From NCBI GenBank assembly GCA_025359785.1, contig JANYET010000074.1, positions 124,001-188,000 on the forward strand: a stretch of DNA of 64,000 nucleotides. The letters run 5' to 3'. Positions 51,223 to 59,976 of the stretch are shown piece after piece. Both the position numbers and the translations under genes were made by a program. The stretch is from Alphaproteobacteria bacterium (GTDB lineage: Bacteria > Pseudomonadota > Alphaproteobacteria > Caulobacterales > Caulobacteraceae). The notes under the pieces are model-generated. The model was given only the letters and a program-made list of their open reading frames with translations, was not told where the DNA came from and did not search any database. Positions within the stretch are counted from its first letter, which is position 1. The number at the start of each line of letters is the position of its first letter.

Positions 51223-52592
51223 AACTCGACCTGACCCCCGTCCGCTCGTCCTACATCGCCCCGACCTTCGGCGGCGACGACCGGCTGCCGATCGATCCCG
51301 CGCTGCAGAGGCGCATGCGCCAGCCGATGATCGTCGGCTCGATCATCATCGCTGTGCTGGTGCTGGGCCTGGGGCTCTGGGCCTCGCTGAGCCCGCTCAG
51401 CACCGGCATCACGGCCCAAGGCGAGGTGCGCGTCGAATCCAACAAGAAGACCATCCGCCACAAGGACTCAGGCACCGTTCGCCAGATCCTGGTCGAGGAA
51501 GGTCAGCACGTGCGGGCCGGCCAGCCGATGATCCTCTACAACGACGTCGAGGCCCGCGCCGGCTACGACGTGATGCAGAATCAGTACGACAGCCTGCAGG
51601 CCCAGGCCGCCCGATTCGCGGCGGAGGCGACGGGCAAGACGACGCCGGAGTTTCCCTCGGAGCTCATGGGCCGGATGTCCGACCCGCGCGTCGCGGGGAT
51701 GATTCGCGACCAGCAGTTCCTGTTCACCACCCGGGCGCAGCTCTACCAGAGCCAGACTTCGGTGCTGAACCAGCGGATGGACCAGCTGCAGAGCCAGATC
51801 CAGGGGCAGCAGACCCAGGTCAGCTCTGTGGACACCCAGATCAAGCTCACCCAGGACGAGATGGCCGGCTATCAGACCCTCTACGACAAGGGATTCGCGC
51901 CCAAGCCGCTGATTCTGCGTTACGAGCGCTCGATCGCCGATCTCAGCGGCCGCAAGGGCTCGCTGCTCTCCGACATCGCCCGCCTGCATCAGCAGATGGG
52001 CGAGACTAAGATGCAGATGGCCGCCAACCGCGACACCCGCGAAAGCCAGGCCGCCGAGGGCCTGCGCGACGCCCAGGCGAAGCTGGCCGACACCGCGCCG
52101 CGCCTGACCGCCGCCAAGGAAGCGCTCGACCAGACCGTCATCCGCGCGCCCGTCGACGGCTACGTCTTCGGCCTGACGCAGCACACGGTGGGCGGTGTCA
52201 CCGGCCAGGGCGAAGTGCTGATGGAGGTGGTGCCGGCCAACGCGCCGATCGTCGCCATGGTGTCGATCGCGCCGCAGGACATCGACAAGGTCCGGGTCGG
52301 GATGGACGCCCAGGTGCGGTTCACCGGGCTCAACCAGCGCTGGAACAGCCCGATTCACGCCAAGGTCCTGATGGTCTCGGCCGACAAGATCAATAACGAG
52401 AAGGCCGGCGTGTCGTTCTACCGGGCGGACCTGAGGATCGATCCGAAGGAGCTCCTCAAGCTCAAGAAGAACGCCCAGATCACCTCAGGCATGCCGGTTC
52501 AGGCGATGATCGTCAGTGGTAAGAAAACCGTCATGGAATCACTGATTTCACCGATCACGGACACCCTGCACGGGGCGCTTCACGATCAATAG
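51219..52592 (+). CDS. Type I secretion membrane-fusion protein (HlyD/RsaE-like)
   Basis: The periplasmic adaptor linking the ABC transporter to a TolC-type outer-membrane channel. 457 residues: a short cytoplasmic N-terminus, one transmembrane helix (MIVGSIIIAVLVLGLGLWAS, about 29-48), beta-barrel/lipoyl parts (ITAQGEVRVESNKKTIRHKD; VLMEVVPANAPIVAMVSIAP), and a long coiled coil between about residues 110 and 295 with QQ- and DQ-rich heptads. The C-terminal DLRIDPKEL and QAMIVSGKKTVMESLISPIT match HlyD/PrtE. The outer-membrane partner (RsaF/TolC) is not in the window. Confidence 0.94.
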   Translation: MKLDLTPVRSSYIAPTFGGDDRLPIDPALQRRMRQPMIVGSIIIAVLVLGLGLWASLSPLSTGITAQGEVRVESNKKTIRHKDSGTVRQILVEEGQHVRAGQPMILYNDVEARAGYDVMQNQYDSLQAQAARFAAEATGKTTPEFPSELMGRMSDPRVAGMIRDQQFLFTTRAQLYQSQTSVLNQRMDQLQSQIQGQQTQVSSVDTQIKLTQDEMAGYQTLYDKGFAPKPLILRYERSIADLSGRKGSLLSDIARLHQQMGETKMQMAANRDTRESQAAEGLRDAQAKLADTAPRLTAAKEALDQTVIRAPVDGYVFGLTQHTVGGVTGQGEVLMEVVPANAPIVAMVSIAPQDIDKVRVGMDAQVRFTGLNQRWNSPIHAKVLMVSADKINNEKAGVSFYRADLRIDPKELLKLKKNAQITSGMPVQAMIVSGKKTVMESLISPITDTLHGALHDQ

Positions 52593-52806
52593 AAGCGTCT
52601 CGGCAACAGGTGGCTAAGTGGAAGGATTCCGCGGGCTTTTTGCGGTTGCGTAAATGGAAGGCTTCCGATACGTCTTCCCTCGGGCTCGTTTAACCATCGC
52701 CGCAGCCACGCTATGGCGCTTGGGATAAATGGACCGCCGGGACTGCCCCATCGGGGATGGGGGACAGGCGTGCCGGGGGTCCGTGTGACACAGACTGGAG
52801 AGATGA

Positions 52807-54747
52807 ATGTCGACTTATACTTTTGAATCGATCACGGCGGCGCAGGCTCTGAGTTTCAACTCGACCGGCGACAGCCTGATCTTTAACAACGCCACGTCTT
52901 CCGCGGCGAAGATGTCGGTGGCCTACAATGCGGCCACGGCGCTCACGCCCGCCACCGTCACCGTGACCGACCTGGTCAGCGGCAAGATCGTGGTCTTCGG
53001 CGCCGGCGTCTACGACCTCGGCAACCCGGCTCACCTGGCGCTCGCGGCGCCGACCTTCGAAATCATTCCGGACGGCTCGACCCTCTACGTCGGTTCGCTG
53101 GGCGCTGACTCCCCGACGGCGGGCGCGGGTTCCGCGGCGGCTGACGGCCTCTTCGGCGGCGCGGGCGACGACAGCCTGAGCGCTGCCGGGGGCAATGACC
53201 TCGTGCAAGGCAACCAGGGCAACGACACCATCGCTGGCGGTTCGGGCTCTGACACCATGTTCGGTGGCCAAGGCGACGACAGCATCGACGTCGGCACCGG
53301 CAACAACTTCGCGCAGGGCAACCTCGGCAACGACACGATCGTCGCGACGGGCGCCACCACCGAAAGCAACACGCTCCTCGGCGGCCAAGGTGACGACAAC
53401 ATCACCGGCGGCGCGGGCAACGACATCCTCAGCGGCGACCTCGGCAACGACACGGTCACTGGCAATGGCGGCAACGACAGCATCGCTGGCGTGGACGGCA
53501 ACGACAGCCTGGTCGGCGGCGCGGGCAACGACACCATCGACGGCGGTCTCGGCAACGACACCATTCTCGGCGGCGCGGGCAGCAACAGCCTGACCGGCGG
53601 CAATGGCAACGACAGCATCGACCTCGCCGGTGGCGCCACGGCCACCAACTTCGTCGAAGCCGGTATCGGCAACGACACGATCACGGCCACTGGCGCGTCG
53701 GTCGACACCCTCCTGGGCGGTCAGGGCAATGACCTGATCACCTCCAGCGGTGGCGGCAACGACTTCATCAACGGTAACCTCGGCAACGACACGATCATCT
53801 CCACCGGTACGGCGGCTGGCGACGTGCAGAAGCTGTTCGGCGAAGACGGCGATGACTCGATCAACGCTTCGGGCGGTGGCCAGTTCAACATCGACGGCGG
53901 CACGGGCGACGACACCATCTCGTCGGGCGCTGGTGCTGACACGATCACTGGCGGCGACGGCAACGACGCGATCACCGATGCCGGCGGCAAGAACAACATC
54001 GATGGCGGGCTCGGCAACGACTCGTTCACGCTCAGCGGTGTGGCTTCGACCGACAACTCCACCGTCACCGGTGGCGCTGGTAACGATACGATCACGACCG
54101 CTGCGACCGCGGCCGCCGACAACCTCAATGGCGGCGACGGCAACGACAGCATCAATACGACGGGTGCGACCGGCAACATGACGCTCTCGGGCGGCATCGG
54201 TAACGACAGCATCGTCGGTGGCCTCGGCAAGGACGTTATCGACGCCGGCGACGGCAACGACAGCATCGACGCGGGCGCGGGCAACGACACCATCACGGGC
54301 GGTCTCGGCAACGACACCATCCATGGCGGTACCGGCACCGACATCCTGACCGGCGGCGGCGGCGGCGACCTGTTCCAGTTCACCGCGGGCGACTCGCAGG
54401 TTGTGGGCGGCACCTCCACGCCGACCACCGGTATCGATCAGATCCGGGATTGGACGGGCGGCACGACCGCGGCTCCGACCAACTTCCTGCACTTTGGTCC
54501 GATCGGCGCGGGTCTCGCGGCGGGTTCGCTCTCGAACTACTCCGAGACGACCGGCACCGACTTCAACGACGCGGTTGCTCAAGCCAACAGCCACCTGGGT
54601 CTCGGCCTCTACGTCGCGGTCCAAGTCGGTAGTGACGTGGTTGTGTTCGCCGACACCAACGCCAGCGGCTCGATCACCACGGCCGATGACGCGGTGACCC
54701 TGGTCGGTAAGACGCTCAGCGACATCGACTTCTCGAACGTCATCTAA
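52807..54747 (+). CDS. RTX calcium-binding secreted protein, probable S-layer or surface protein
   Basis: A 646-residue acidic protein with no cysteine that I can find. Residues 1-115 (YTFESITAAQALSFNSTGDS and following) are a non-repetitive N-terminal domain. From about 117 to 525 it has some 30 RTX nonapeptides of the GGxGNDxIx type, which form calcium beta-rolls. The last 120 residues (LFQFTAGDSQVVGG, IDQIRDWTGG, VVFADTNASGSITTADDAVT and SDIDFSNVI at the end) resemble type I secretion targeting domains. GGAGAG precedes the ATG. Position directly after the ABC and adaptor genes makes it the likely substrate. It is smaller than the Caulobacter RsaA protein and follows, rather than precedes, the exporter genes. 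Confidence 0.92.
   Translation: MSTYTFESITAAQALSFNSTGDSLIFNNATSSAAKMSVAYNAATALTPATVTVTDLVSGKIVVFGAGVYDLGNPAHLALAAPTFEIIPDGSTLYVGSLGADSPTAGAGSAAADGLFGGAGDDSLSAAGGNDLVQGNQGNDTIAGGSGSDTMFGGQGDDSIDVGTGNNFAQGNLGNDTIVATGATTESNTLLGGQGDDNITGGAGNDILSGDLGNDTVTGNGGNDSIAGVDGNDSLVGGAGNDTIDGGLGNDTILGGAGSNSLTGGNGNDSIDLAGGATATNFVEAGIGNDTITATGASVDTLLGGQGNDLITSSGGGNDFINGNLGNDTIISTGTAAGDVQKLFGEDGDDSINASGGGQFNIDGGTGDDTISSGAGADTITGGDGNDAITDAGGKNNIDGGLGNDSFTLSGVASTDNSTVTGGAGNDTITTAATAAADNLNGGDGNDSINTTGATGNMTLSGGIGNDSIVGGLGKDVIDAGDGNDSIDAGAGNDTITGGLGNDTIHGGTGTDILTGGGGGDLFQFTAGDSQVVGGTSTPTTGIDQIRDWTGGTTAAPTNFLHFGPIGAGLAAGSLSNYSETTGTDFNDAVAQANSHLGLGLYVAVQVGSDVVVFADTNASGSITTADDAVTLVGKTLSDIDFSNVI
53155..54375 (+). repeat. 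Array of RTX nonapeptide-coding repeats
   Basis: Roughly 30 imperfect 27-base units coding GGxGNDxIx, the longest repeat region of the window. Codon choice is strikingly uniform (GGC AAC GAC for GND in most units) although neighbouring residues vary. This should not be mistaken for a CRISPR array: the repeats are in frame, have no spacers of constant length, and lie wholly inside one gene. The translated motif binds calcium. Confidence 0.85.
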
Positions 54748-54773
54748 GCTTCGGCTTCGATGAAAAAAGTCTG

Positions 54774-54804
54774 GGGCCGCCCTTCGGGGCGGCCCTTTTC
54801 TTTT
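54774..54804 (+). terminator. Intrinsic terminator of the RTX gene
   Basis: A 9-bp GC stem (GGGCCGCCC at 54774-54782, GGGCGGCCC at 54787-54795) with the very stable tetraloop TTCG, followed by TTTTCTTTT. It lies 27 bases after the stop codon. This is a textbook rho-independent terminator and the strongest in the window. The rest of the gap up to 54991 has no gene I can support. Confidence 0.93.
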
Positions 54805-54991
54805 GGGCGAAGCATTTGACCTGAGCACCACGCCTGACGTCGGGGGCGCGTCGTCGGCAGGTCCACGAACGCAGTGGCCAATGCCCTACGAAATTCAAAT
54901 CCCGCGCGTCCTCCTCCCACAACGGGAGAAGGGCCCAGAGGGCGATGGGTCAGACCCGCCGGCGATCCTCCCTCATGCTCGATAACAGCCC

Positions 54992-55984
54992 CTACAGCGT
55001 CATCTGCCAGCGCTGTGTGATCGCCACCGCGCCAGCCCTGCGCACGGTCACCACGCCGCCATAGACCCCGCGCGCCCAGCCTTGCGGCGGCCGCTTGCGG
55101 CCGACCTCGGCTGGGATCTGGTCCTTGTCGTGATCCAGTGGCGGCAGGGCGGCGGTGGCCAGCGTCTTGCCGTCGGGACCGCTCAGCGTGATCTCGATCA
55201 CATCGCCCAGCTCCAGGCCAATCAGCCGGGCGTAGGCGACGATCGCCGGCGCGGCGGCCGTCGGCGCCGCAACGCCGCGCGCCTCGATGGCGGCGTTGCC
55301 GACGATCTCGGTGGCGAAGCCCCAGTTCAACGCCGCGCCGTGCTTGTAGGGCATCCGGTCCGCCGCCGACGCCGTCCAAAGCGAGCCCCGCCCCGCGGCG
55401 CACCCGCTCGCCGTGCTGGACGCGAACGGGTCGACAACCAGATCGTTGTGCCGGACGCTCATGTGCAGGTGCGGGAACTCGGTGTCGCCGGAGAGCCCGA
55501 CGCGGGCCAGCGGCTGGCCCGCGGCGACCACGTCGCCGACCTTCACCTTCAGGCTGCCGTTGGCCAGGTGGCAGTAGTCGACAAGCCAGTGGTCGCCCGA
55601 GTTGATCGCCACCCGGTTGCCGCACATCCGGCCCACGATCGACGGCGCGCCGGGCGCCCGGATCGAGATGTCCGCCACCCCGTCGCGGACCGCCACCACG
55701 CGGCCTGCCGCCGCGGCCAGCACCTCAACGCCGGCCCGCTGGGCCGCCATGTCGAGGATGCGGAAGTCGATCCCGTCGTGCTTGTCATAGGTGCGGTGGC
55801 CGCAGCGGTAATCCAGCGCGCCGGGGCCCGGATCGCGGTCCACATAGTGCTGGATCTCGCAGGTCTTGCCGATCTCACAGGCAAGCGGAAACCCCAGCCG
55901 CGGCCCCTCCGCCTCGGTTCGCGCCGCGCCGAACGCGGTCAGGGCGGCGGTCAGCGCGGTGGCGGCGAGCAGGATCTGGCGCAT
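54992..55984 (-). CDS. M23-family metallopeptidase, exported
   Basis: About 330 residues with a signal peptide (QILLAATALTAALTAFGAAR), starting at ATG 55984 after AAGGAAG. The LytM-type fold is recognisable by YRCGHRTYDKHDGIDFRILD (first zinc ligands in the HxGxD motif), VEVLAAAAGRVVAVRDG, and the second zinc motif GDTEFPHLHMSVRHNDLVVD. It probably cuts peptide cross-bridges of the cell wall, or regulates such an enzyme, near the surface-protein genes. The C-terminal 110 residues (about 220-330) form a beta-rich extra domain. Confidence 0.9.
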   Translation of the reverse strand: MRQILLAATALTAALTAFGAARTEAEGPRLGFPLACEIGKTCEIQHYVDRDPGPGALDYRCGHRTYDKHDGIDFRILDMAAQRAGVEVLAAAAGRVVAVRDGVADISIRAPGAPSIVGRMCGNRVAINSGDHWLVDYCHLANGSLKVKVGDVVAAGQPLARVGLSGDTEFPHLHMSVRHNDLVVDPFASSTASGCAAGRGSLWTASAADRMPYKHGAALNWGFATEIVGNAAIEARGVAAPTAAAPAIVAYARLIGLELGDVIEITLSGPDGKTLATAALPPLDHDKDQIPAEVGRKRPPQGWARGVYGGVVTVRRAGAVAITQRWQMTL

Positions 55985-56006
55985 GGCTTGGCTTCCTTCC
56001 GCCCGC

Positions 56007-56747
56007 TCAATCGAATCGCAGGCCCACAAGTGCGGCGAGACGTGACTGATCGCGCGCATAGATGGCCCGCAGATGGCCGATGTCGGCGTCGGTCAGCTCG
56101 GACCCATAATCCATCTCGGCGCCCACATGCACCTCGCGGGCGGCCGGCGACGGGCCCTCCGGCAGGCCGAGGAACCCCCGCACCCGCGCCAGGGCCGCGC
56201 CCGGATCGCCGCGCAGGTCCTCAGCTCGCAGGACGAGCAGTTGCTCGCGCGGGAAGAGGTCCAGCAACCGGCCGATCTGCTCGCCATAGAAGCCGCGCTC
56301 CACGTAGGACGTCTCGCGGTCAAAGCCCCAGGGCTCGGCGTCGAACAGCCGCTGGCGGCCCTGGCGGATGCACCAGGCGAAGGGCCGGGTCTCGACGCCC
56401 CGGGCATATTCCATCTTCCAGTGCGACCAGGCCCGCTGGGCCGGATCGCGCAGCATGACGATCAGCTTGATCGCCGGGTTGTACGCGGCGATGCGCTCGA
56501 GGCTGTTCGGCCAATAGGCGTAGATCGGTGTCGCCTCACCGCGCGGCCGGCCATCGAAGGCCGCGAATCGCGCGTGGTAGGCGCCGTAGTCGGGCGCCGC
56601 CCAATCCTGGCTCTCATCGTCGAAGAAATGCACTTCCTTCACCTCGGCGAGCGACAGGCCCGGCTCCTCGCCCAGGTAGTCGAACAGCGCGGTCGTGCCG
56701 CCCTTCTGCACGCCGGCGACGATGAAGGCGACGCGGTCTTCGGTCAT
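56007..56747 (-). CDS. Sulfotransferase
   Basis: A 246-residue PAPS-dependent sulfotransferase. 5'-phosphosulfate loop: FIVAGVQKGGTTALFDYLGE; 3'-phosphate region: IKLIVMLRDPAQRAWSHWKM; then YGEQIGRLLDLFPREQLLVL and AEDLRGDPGAALARVRGFLG. These match heparan-type bacterial and eukaryotic sulfotransferases. The ATG at 56747 follows GGAGG, and the frame further upstream is antisense to rfbF and is not used. A second sulfotransferase-like gene is at 42891. It presumably acts on the locus polysaccharide or another cell-surface acceptor. Confidence 0.9.
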   Translation of the reverse strand: MTEDRVAFIVAGVQKGGTTALFDYLGEEPGLSLAEVKEVHFFDDESQDWAAPDYGAYHARFAAFDGRPRGEATPIYAYWPNSLERIAAYNPAIKLIVMLRDPAQRAWSHWKMEYARGVETRPFAWCIRQGRQRLFDAEPWGFDRETSYVERGFYGEQIGRLLDLFPREQLLVLRAEDLRGDPGAALARVRGFLGLPEGPSPAAREVHVGAEMDYGSELTDADIGHLRAIYARDQSRLAALVGLRFD

Positions 56748-56897
56748 GCCCCTTGATCCTCCCCCGCGCGAAGCGCCGCAAGACCCCCTTAACGCTTCAT
56801 CGACGGCGCCGTACGCGATAAGAGGAGCGGCGGCATGCGGTCCATGGTCGGAGAGTCGGATCGCGCGGGGGCGTGGCCGGTTAGAGGCATAGGCAAG

Positions 56898-57665
56898 ATG
56901 AAAACGGTGATCCTGGCGGGCGGCCTCGGCACGCGCATCTCGGAAGAGAGCCACCTGCGCCCGAAGACCATGATCGAGATCGGCGGCCGGCCGATCCTGT
57001 GGCACATCATGCGGCTGTTTTCTCACTATGGATTCAACGACTTCATCGTCTGCCTCGGCTACAAGGGCTATGTGATCAAGGAGTATTTCTCCAACTATGT
57101 GCTGCACAACGCCGACCTGACCGTCGACCTGGAAAAAGGGTCGATCGCCTACCACGCCACCAAGCATGAGCCCTGGAAGGTGACCCTCGTCGATACCGGG
57201 GCCGACACCATGACCGGCGGCCGGCTGAAGCGGGTGGCGCAGTATCTCGAGCCGAACGAGCCCTTCTTCCTGACCTACAGCGATGGCGTGGCCGACCTCG
57301 ATCTGCGGGCGCTGGCCCAGTTCCACAAGGCCCATGGGCGGGATGCGACCGTGACCGCCGTCTCGCCGCCGGGTCGGTTCGGGGCGCTGGATATCGTCGA
57401 TGGCCAGGTGCAGCGGTTCATCGAAAAGCCGCCGGGCGACAACGGCCTGATCAACGGCGGTTTCTTCGTCCTGGAGCCCAGCGTGATCGCGCGGATCGCC
57501 GAGGACTCCACGGTCTGGGAACAGGAGCCGCTGGTGGGCCTGGCCCACGACGATCAGCTGATGGCCTTCCGCCACGACGGCTTCTGGGCGCCGATGGATA
57601 CGCTGCGGGACAAGAACATCCTGGAGGCCATGTGGGCGTCGGGCGAGGCGCCGTGGCGGCGCTAG
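56898..57665 (+). CDS. rfbF: Glucose-1-phosphate cytidylyltransferase
   Basis: Makes CDP-glucose from glucose-1-phosphate and CTP, the entry to CDP-6-deoxyhexoses. 255 residues; the ATG at 56898 gives the family start MKTVILAGGLGTRISEESHL with the pyrophosphorylase loop. Further: KTMIEIGGRPILWHIMRLFS, YSDGVADLDL, FIEKPPGDNGLINGGFFVLE and WAPMDTLRDKNIL. All agree with RfbF. It begins a coupled run with rfbG, a methyltransferase and an rfbC-like gene. Confidence 0.95.
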   Translation: MKTVILAGGLGTRISEESHLRPKTMIEIGGRPILWHIMRLFSHYGFNDFIVCLGYKGYVIKEYFSNYVLHNADLTVDLEKGSIAYHATKHEPWKVTLVDTGADTMTGGRLKRVAQYLEPNEPFFLTYSDGVADLDLRALAQFHKAHGRDATVTAVSPPGRFGALDIVDGQVQRFIEKPPGDNGLINGGFFVLEPSVIARIAEDSTVWEQEPLVGLAHDDQLMAFRHDGFWAPMDTLRDKNILEAMWASGEAPWRR

Positions 57666-58714
57666 ATCCGGGGTTCTGGCGCGGCAAGCGGGTCCTGCTG
57701 ACCGGGCACACCGGGTTCAAGGGGTCGTGGGCGGCGATCTGGCTGCGTGAGTTCGGGGCCGAGGTGACCGGCCTGGCGCTGGCGCCGGATCAGAGCCCGA
57801 GCCTGTTCGAGCTGGCGGGCGTCGAAAGCCTGACGCAATCGTTGATCGTCGACCTGCGCGACCCTGGCGCGGTCGAGGCGGCGTTGGCGGGCCGCGACCT
57901 CGACCTGGTGCTGCACATGGCCGCCCAGCAGATCGTGCGCACGGCCATCGCCGACCCCGTCGCGACCTTCGCCAGCAATGTGATGGGGACCGTCCACCTG
58001 CTGCAGGCGCTCCGGGCGCAGAGGGACCTCAAGGCCGTGCTCGCGATCACCTCGGACAAGGTCTACGCCAACGCCGAGACCGGCCGTGCCTTCGCCGAGG
58101 GCGATGCGCTGGGCGGCAAGGACCCCTATTCCGCCTCCAAGGCCGCCAGCGAGATCGCGGTTCAGAGCTTTGCCAAGAGCTATTTCGATCCGGCCGGCGT
58201 GCCGCTGGCCACCGCGCGCGGCGGCAACGTCATCGGCGGCGGCGACTTCTCGCCGGACCGCATCGTGGCCGACATCGTGCGCGCCGCGCGCGCGCAGCGG
58301 CCGGTTGTCCTGCGCCATCCCGAGGCGACGCGGCCCTGGCAGCATGTTCTGGACTGCGTGGCCGGCTACCTGGTCTACCTCCAGGCGCTGGCGAGCGATC
58401 CGACGACGCCGCGGGCCATGAACTTCGGCCCCAAACCCGGCGGCCGCGCGGTGAGCGTGGGCGAGCTTGCCAGCCTCGGCGTCGAGGCCCTGGGCGCGCA
58501 GCCGTGGCGGCACGAGCCGGATCCGGTCTCGCTGGAAGCCAGGTCCCTGGCCATCGACGCGAGCCTGGCTCGCCGCGCGCTGGGCTTCGAGAGCCGACAT
58601 GACGCGCCGGAGGCGGTCGCGCTCACCATGGACTGGTATCGCCGCAACGCGGACGGCGGGGACGCGCTGGCCTTGTGCCGCACCCAGATCGCGGACTACG
58701 AAGGCCGCGCATGA
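57653..58714 (+). CDS. rfbG: CDP-glucose 4,6-dehydratase
   Basis: Converts CDP-glucose to CDP-4-keto-6-deoxyglucose with bound NAD. About 353 residues. The start used is GTG 57653 (AALDPGFWRGKRVLLTGHTG), overlapping rfbF by 13 bases; GTG 57632 is an alternative. Motifs: VLLTGHTGFKGSWAAIWL (nucleotide binding), LHMAAQQIVRTAIADPVATF, ITSDKVYAN, and DPYSASKAASEIAVQSF with catalytic YxxxK. NVIGGGDFSPDRIVADIVRA is a family mark. The next gene starts in its stop codon. Confidence 0.95.
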   Translation: MAALDPGFWRGKRVLLTGHTGFKGSWAAIWLREFGAEVTGLALAPDQSPSLFELAGVESLTQSLIVDLRDPGAVEAALAGRDLDLVLHMAAQQIVRTAIADPVATFASNVMGTVHLLQALRAQRDLKAVLAITSDKVYANAETGRAFAEGDALGGKDPYSASKAASEIAVQSFAKSYFDPAGVPLATARGGNVIGGGDFSPDRIVADIVRAARAQRPVVLRHPEATRPWQHVLDCVAGYLVYLQALASDPTTPRAMNFGPKPGGRAVSVGELASLGVEALGAQPWRHEPDPVSLEARSLAIDASLARRALGFESRHDAPEAVALTMDWYRRNADGGDALALCRTQIADYEGRA

Positions 58715-59964
58715 CCACGCCTCTTTGCCGCTTCTGCCGCACGCCGCTCGTCCACACCTTCCTGGACCTCGGCCGCCAGCCCCTGGCCAACAGCTACCTG
58801 TCCGCCGAACAGCTCGCGGCGGGGACGGAAGCCGCCTATCCGCTGCACGTTCGCGTCTGCCGCCAATGCTTCCTGGTGCAGGCCGATGACGCGGTCCCGG
58901 CCGACGCGATCTTCGACGGCGACTACGCCTATTTCTCCTCCTATTCGACCAGCTGGGTGGCGCACGCCAAGGCCTATGCGGCGGCCATGACCGAGCGGTT
59001 CGGCCTGGGCCCGGAGTCGCTGGTCGTCGAAGTGGCGAGCAACGACGGCTATCTGCTGAAACATTTCGTCGATATGGACATTCCGGTGCTGGGCGTGGAA
59101 CCCACGGCCAACACAGCGAAGGCCGCCGTCGCGGCGGGCGTGCCGACCGAGGTGCTGTTCTTCGGCGAGCAGACAGGCCAGATGCTGTCCGCCAAACTCT
59201 TGTCGGAGAGGGGCCAGCAGGCCGACCTGATGGCCGCCAACAATGTGCTCGCCCACGTGCCCGACATCGGCGACTTCGTGGCCGGCTTCCGCGAAGTTCT
59301 GAAGGATGAGGGCGTGCTTACCTTCGAGTTTCCCCACCTGCTGAACCTGATCCAGAAGGTGCAGTTCGACACCATCTACCACGAGCACTTCTCCTACCTG
59401 TCGCTGCTGGCGGTGGAGCAGGTCTTGCGGGCCAATGGCCTGAGACCGTTCGATGTCGAACGATTGACGACGCATGGCGGATCGCTACGGCTGTTCTGCT
59501 GCCACATGGGCTCGGGCCACGAGGAAACCGAGGCGCTGACCGCGCTGCGCGACGAGGAACATGCCGCCAGCCTGGACAAGATCGAGAGCTATGCGGGCTT
59601 TGCGCCCCGGGTCGAGGCGGTGCGGGCGAGCTTCCGCGACTTCCTGGCGGCGGAGAAGGCGGCGGGCCGACGGATCGCGGCCTATGGCGCGGCGGCCAAG
59701 GGTAATACGTTCCTGAATTACTGCGGAACGACGACAGCCGACGTGGCCGTGGTGTTCGACGCCAGCGCCGCGAAACAGGGCCGGTTCCTGCCGGGCAGCC
59801 ACCTGCCGATCCTGCCGCCCGCGGCCGTGCACGACGTGCGGCCCGACGACCTGGTGATCCTGCCCTGGAACCTGAAGGATGAGATCATGGGCCAGATGGC
59901 CTTCATCCGCGACTGGGGCGGCCGTTTCGTCACCGCCTCGCCGGAGACCAAGGTCGTTGGCTGA
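58711..59964 (+). CDS. C-methyltransferase-type enzyme for CDP-ketosugar
   Basis: A 417-residue three-part protein. The N-terminus has a zinc site (Cys6, Cys9, Cys50, Cys53: CRFC and CRQC). The centre is a SAM methyltransferase (SLVVEVASNDGYLLKHFVDM; DLMAANNVLAHVPDIGDFV; VLTFEFPHLLNLIQKVQFDT with YHEHFSY). The C-terminus has RRIAAYGAAAKGNTFLNY and the closing domain. This is the layout of NDP-hexose C-3-methyltransferases such as TylCIII/EvaC. With rfbF and rfbG upstream, it probably adds a methyl branch to CDP-4-keto-6-deoxyglucose or a derivative. Its ATG overlaps the rfbG stop. Confidence 0.9.
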   Translation: MTTPLCRFCRTPLVHTFLDLGRQPLANSYLSAEQLAAGTEAAYPLHVRVCRQCFLVQADDAVPADAIFDGDYAYFSSYSTSWVAHAKAYAAAMTERFGLGPESLVVEVASNDGYLLKHFVDMDIPVLGVEPTANTAKAAVAAGVPTEVLFFGEQTGQMLSAKLLSERGQQADLMAANNVLAHVPDIGDFVAGFREVLKDEGVLTFEFPHLLNLIQKVQFDTIYHEHFSYLSLLAVEQVLRANGLRPFDVERLTTHGGSLRLFCCHMGSGHEETEALTALRDEEHAASLDKIESYAGFAPRVEAVRASFRDFLAAEKAAGRRIAAYGAAAKGNTFLNYCGTTTADVAVVFDASAAKQGRFLPGSHLPILPPAAVHDVRPDDLVILPWNLKDEIMGQMAFIRDWGGRFVTASPETKVVG

Positions 59965-59976
59965 GGTTCGGCCCTG

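Noticed and set aside
53155..54375. Regular short repeats that could suggest a CRISPR array
   Set aside because: Repeats are 27-base coding units in one frame, without constant direct repeats or unique spacers.
52711..54831. A 706-codon open frame antisense to the RTX gene, rich in Val and Ala
   Set aside because: It is a by-product of the repeated GGC-AAC-GAC codons on the plus strand; no family resemblance and an opposite true gene with a ribosome-binding site and terminator.
56007..57575. Extended minus-strand frame joining the sulfotransferase to sequence antisense to rfbF
   Set aside because: rfbF is certain on the plus strand, and the sulfotransferase has a proper ATG with GGAGG at 56747.
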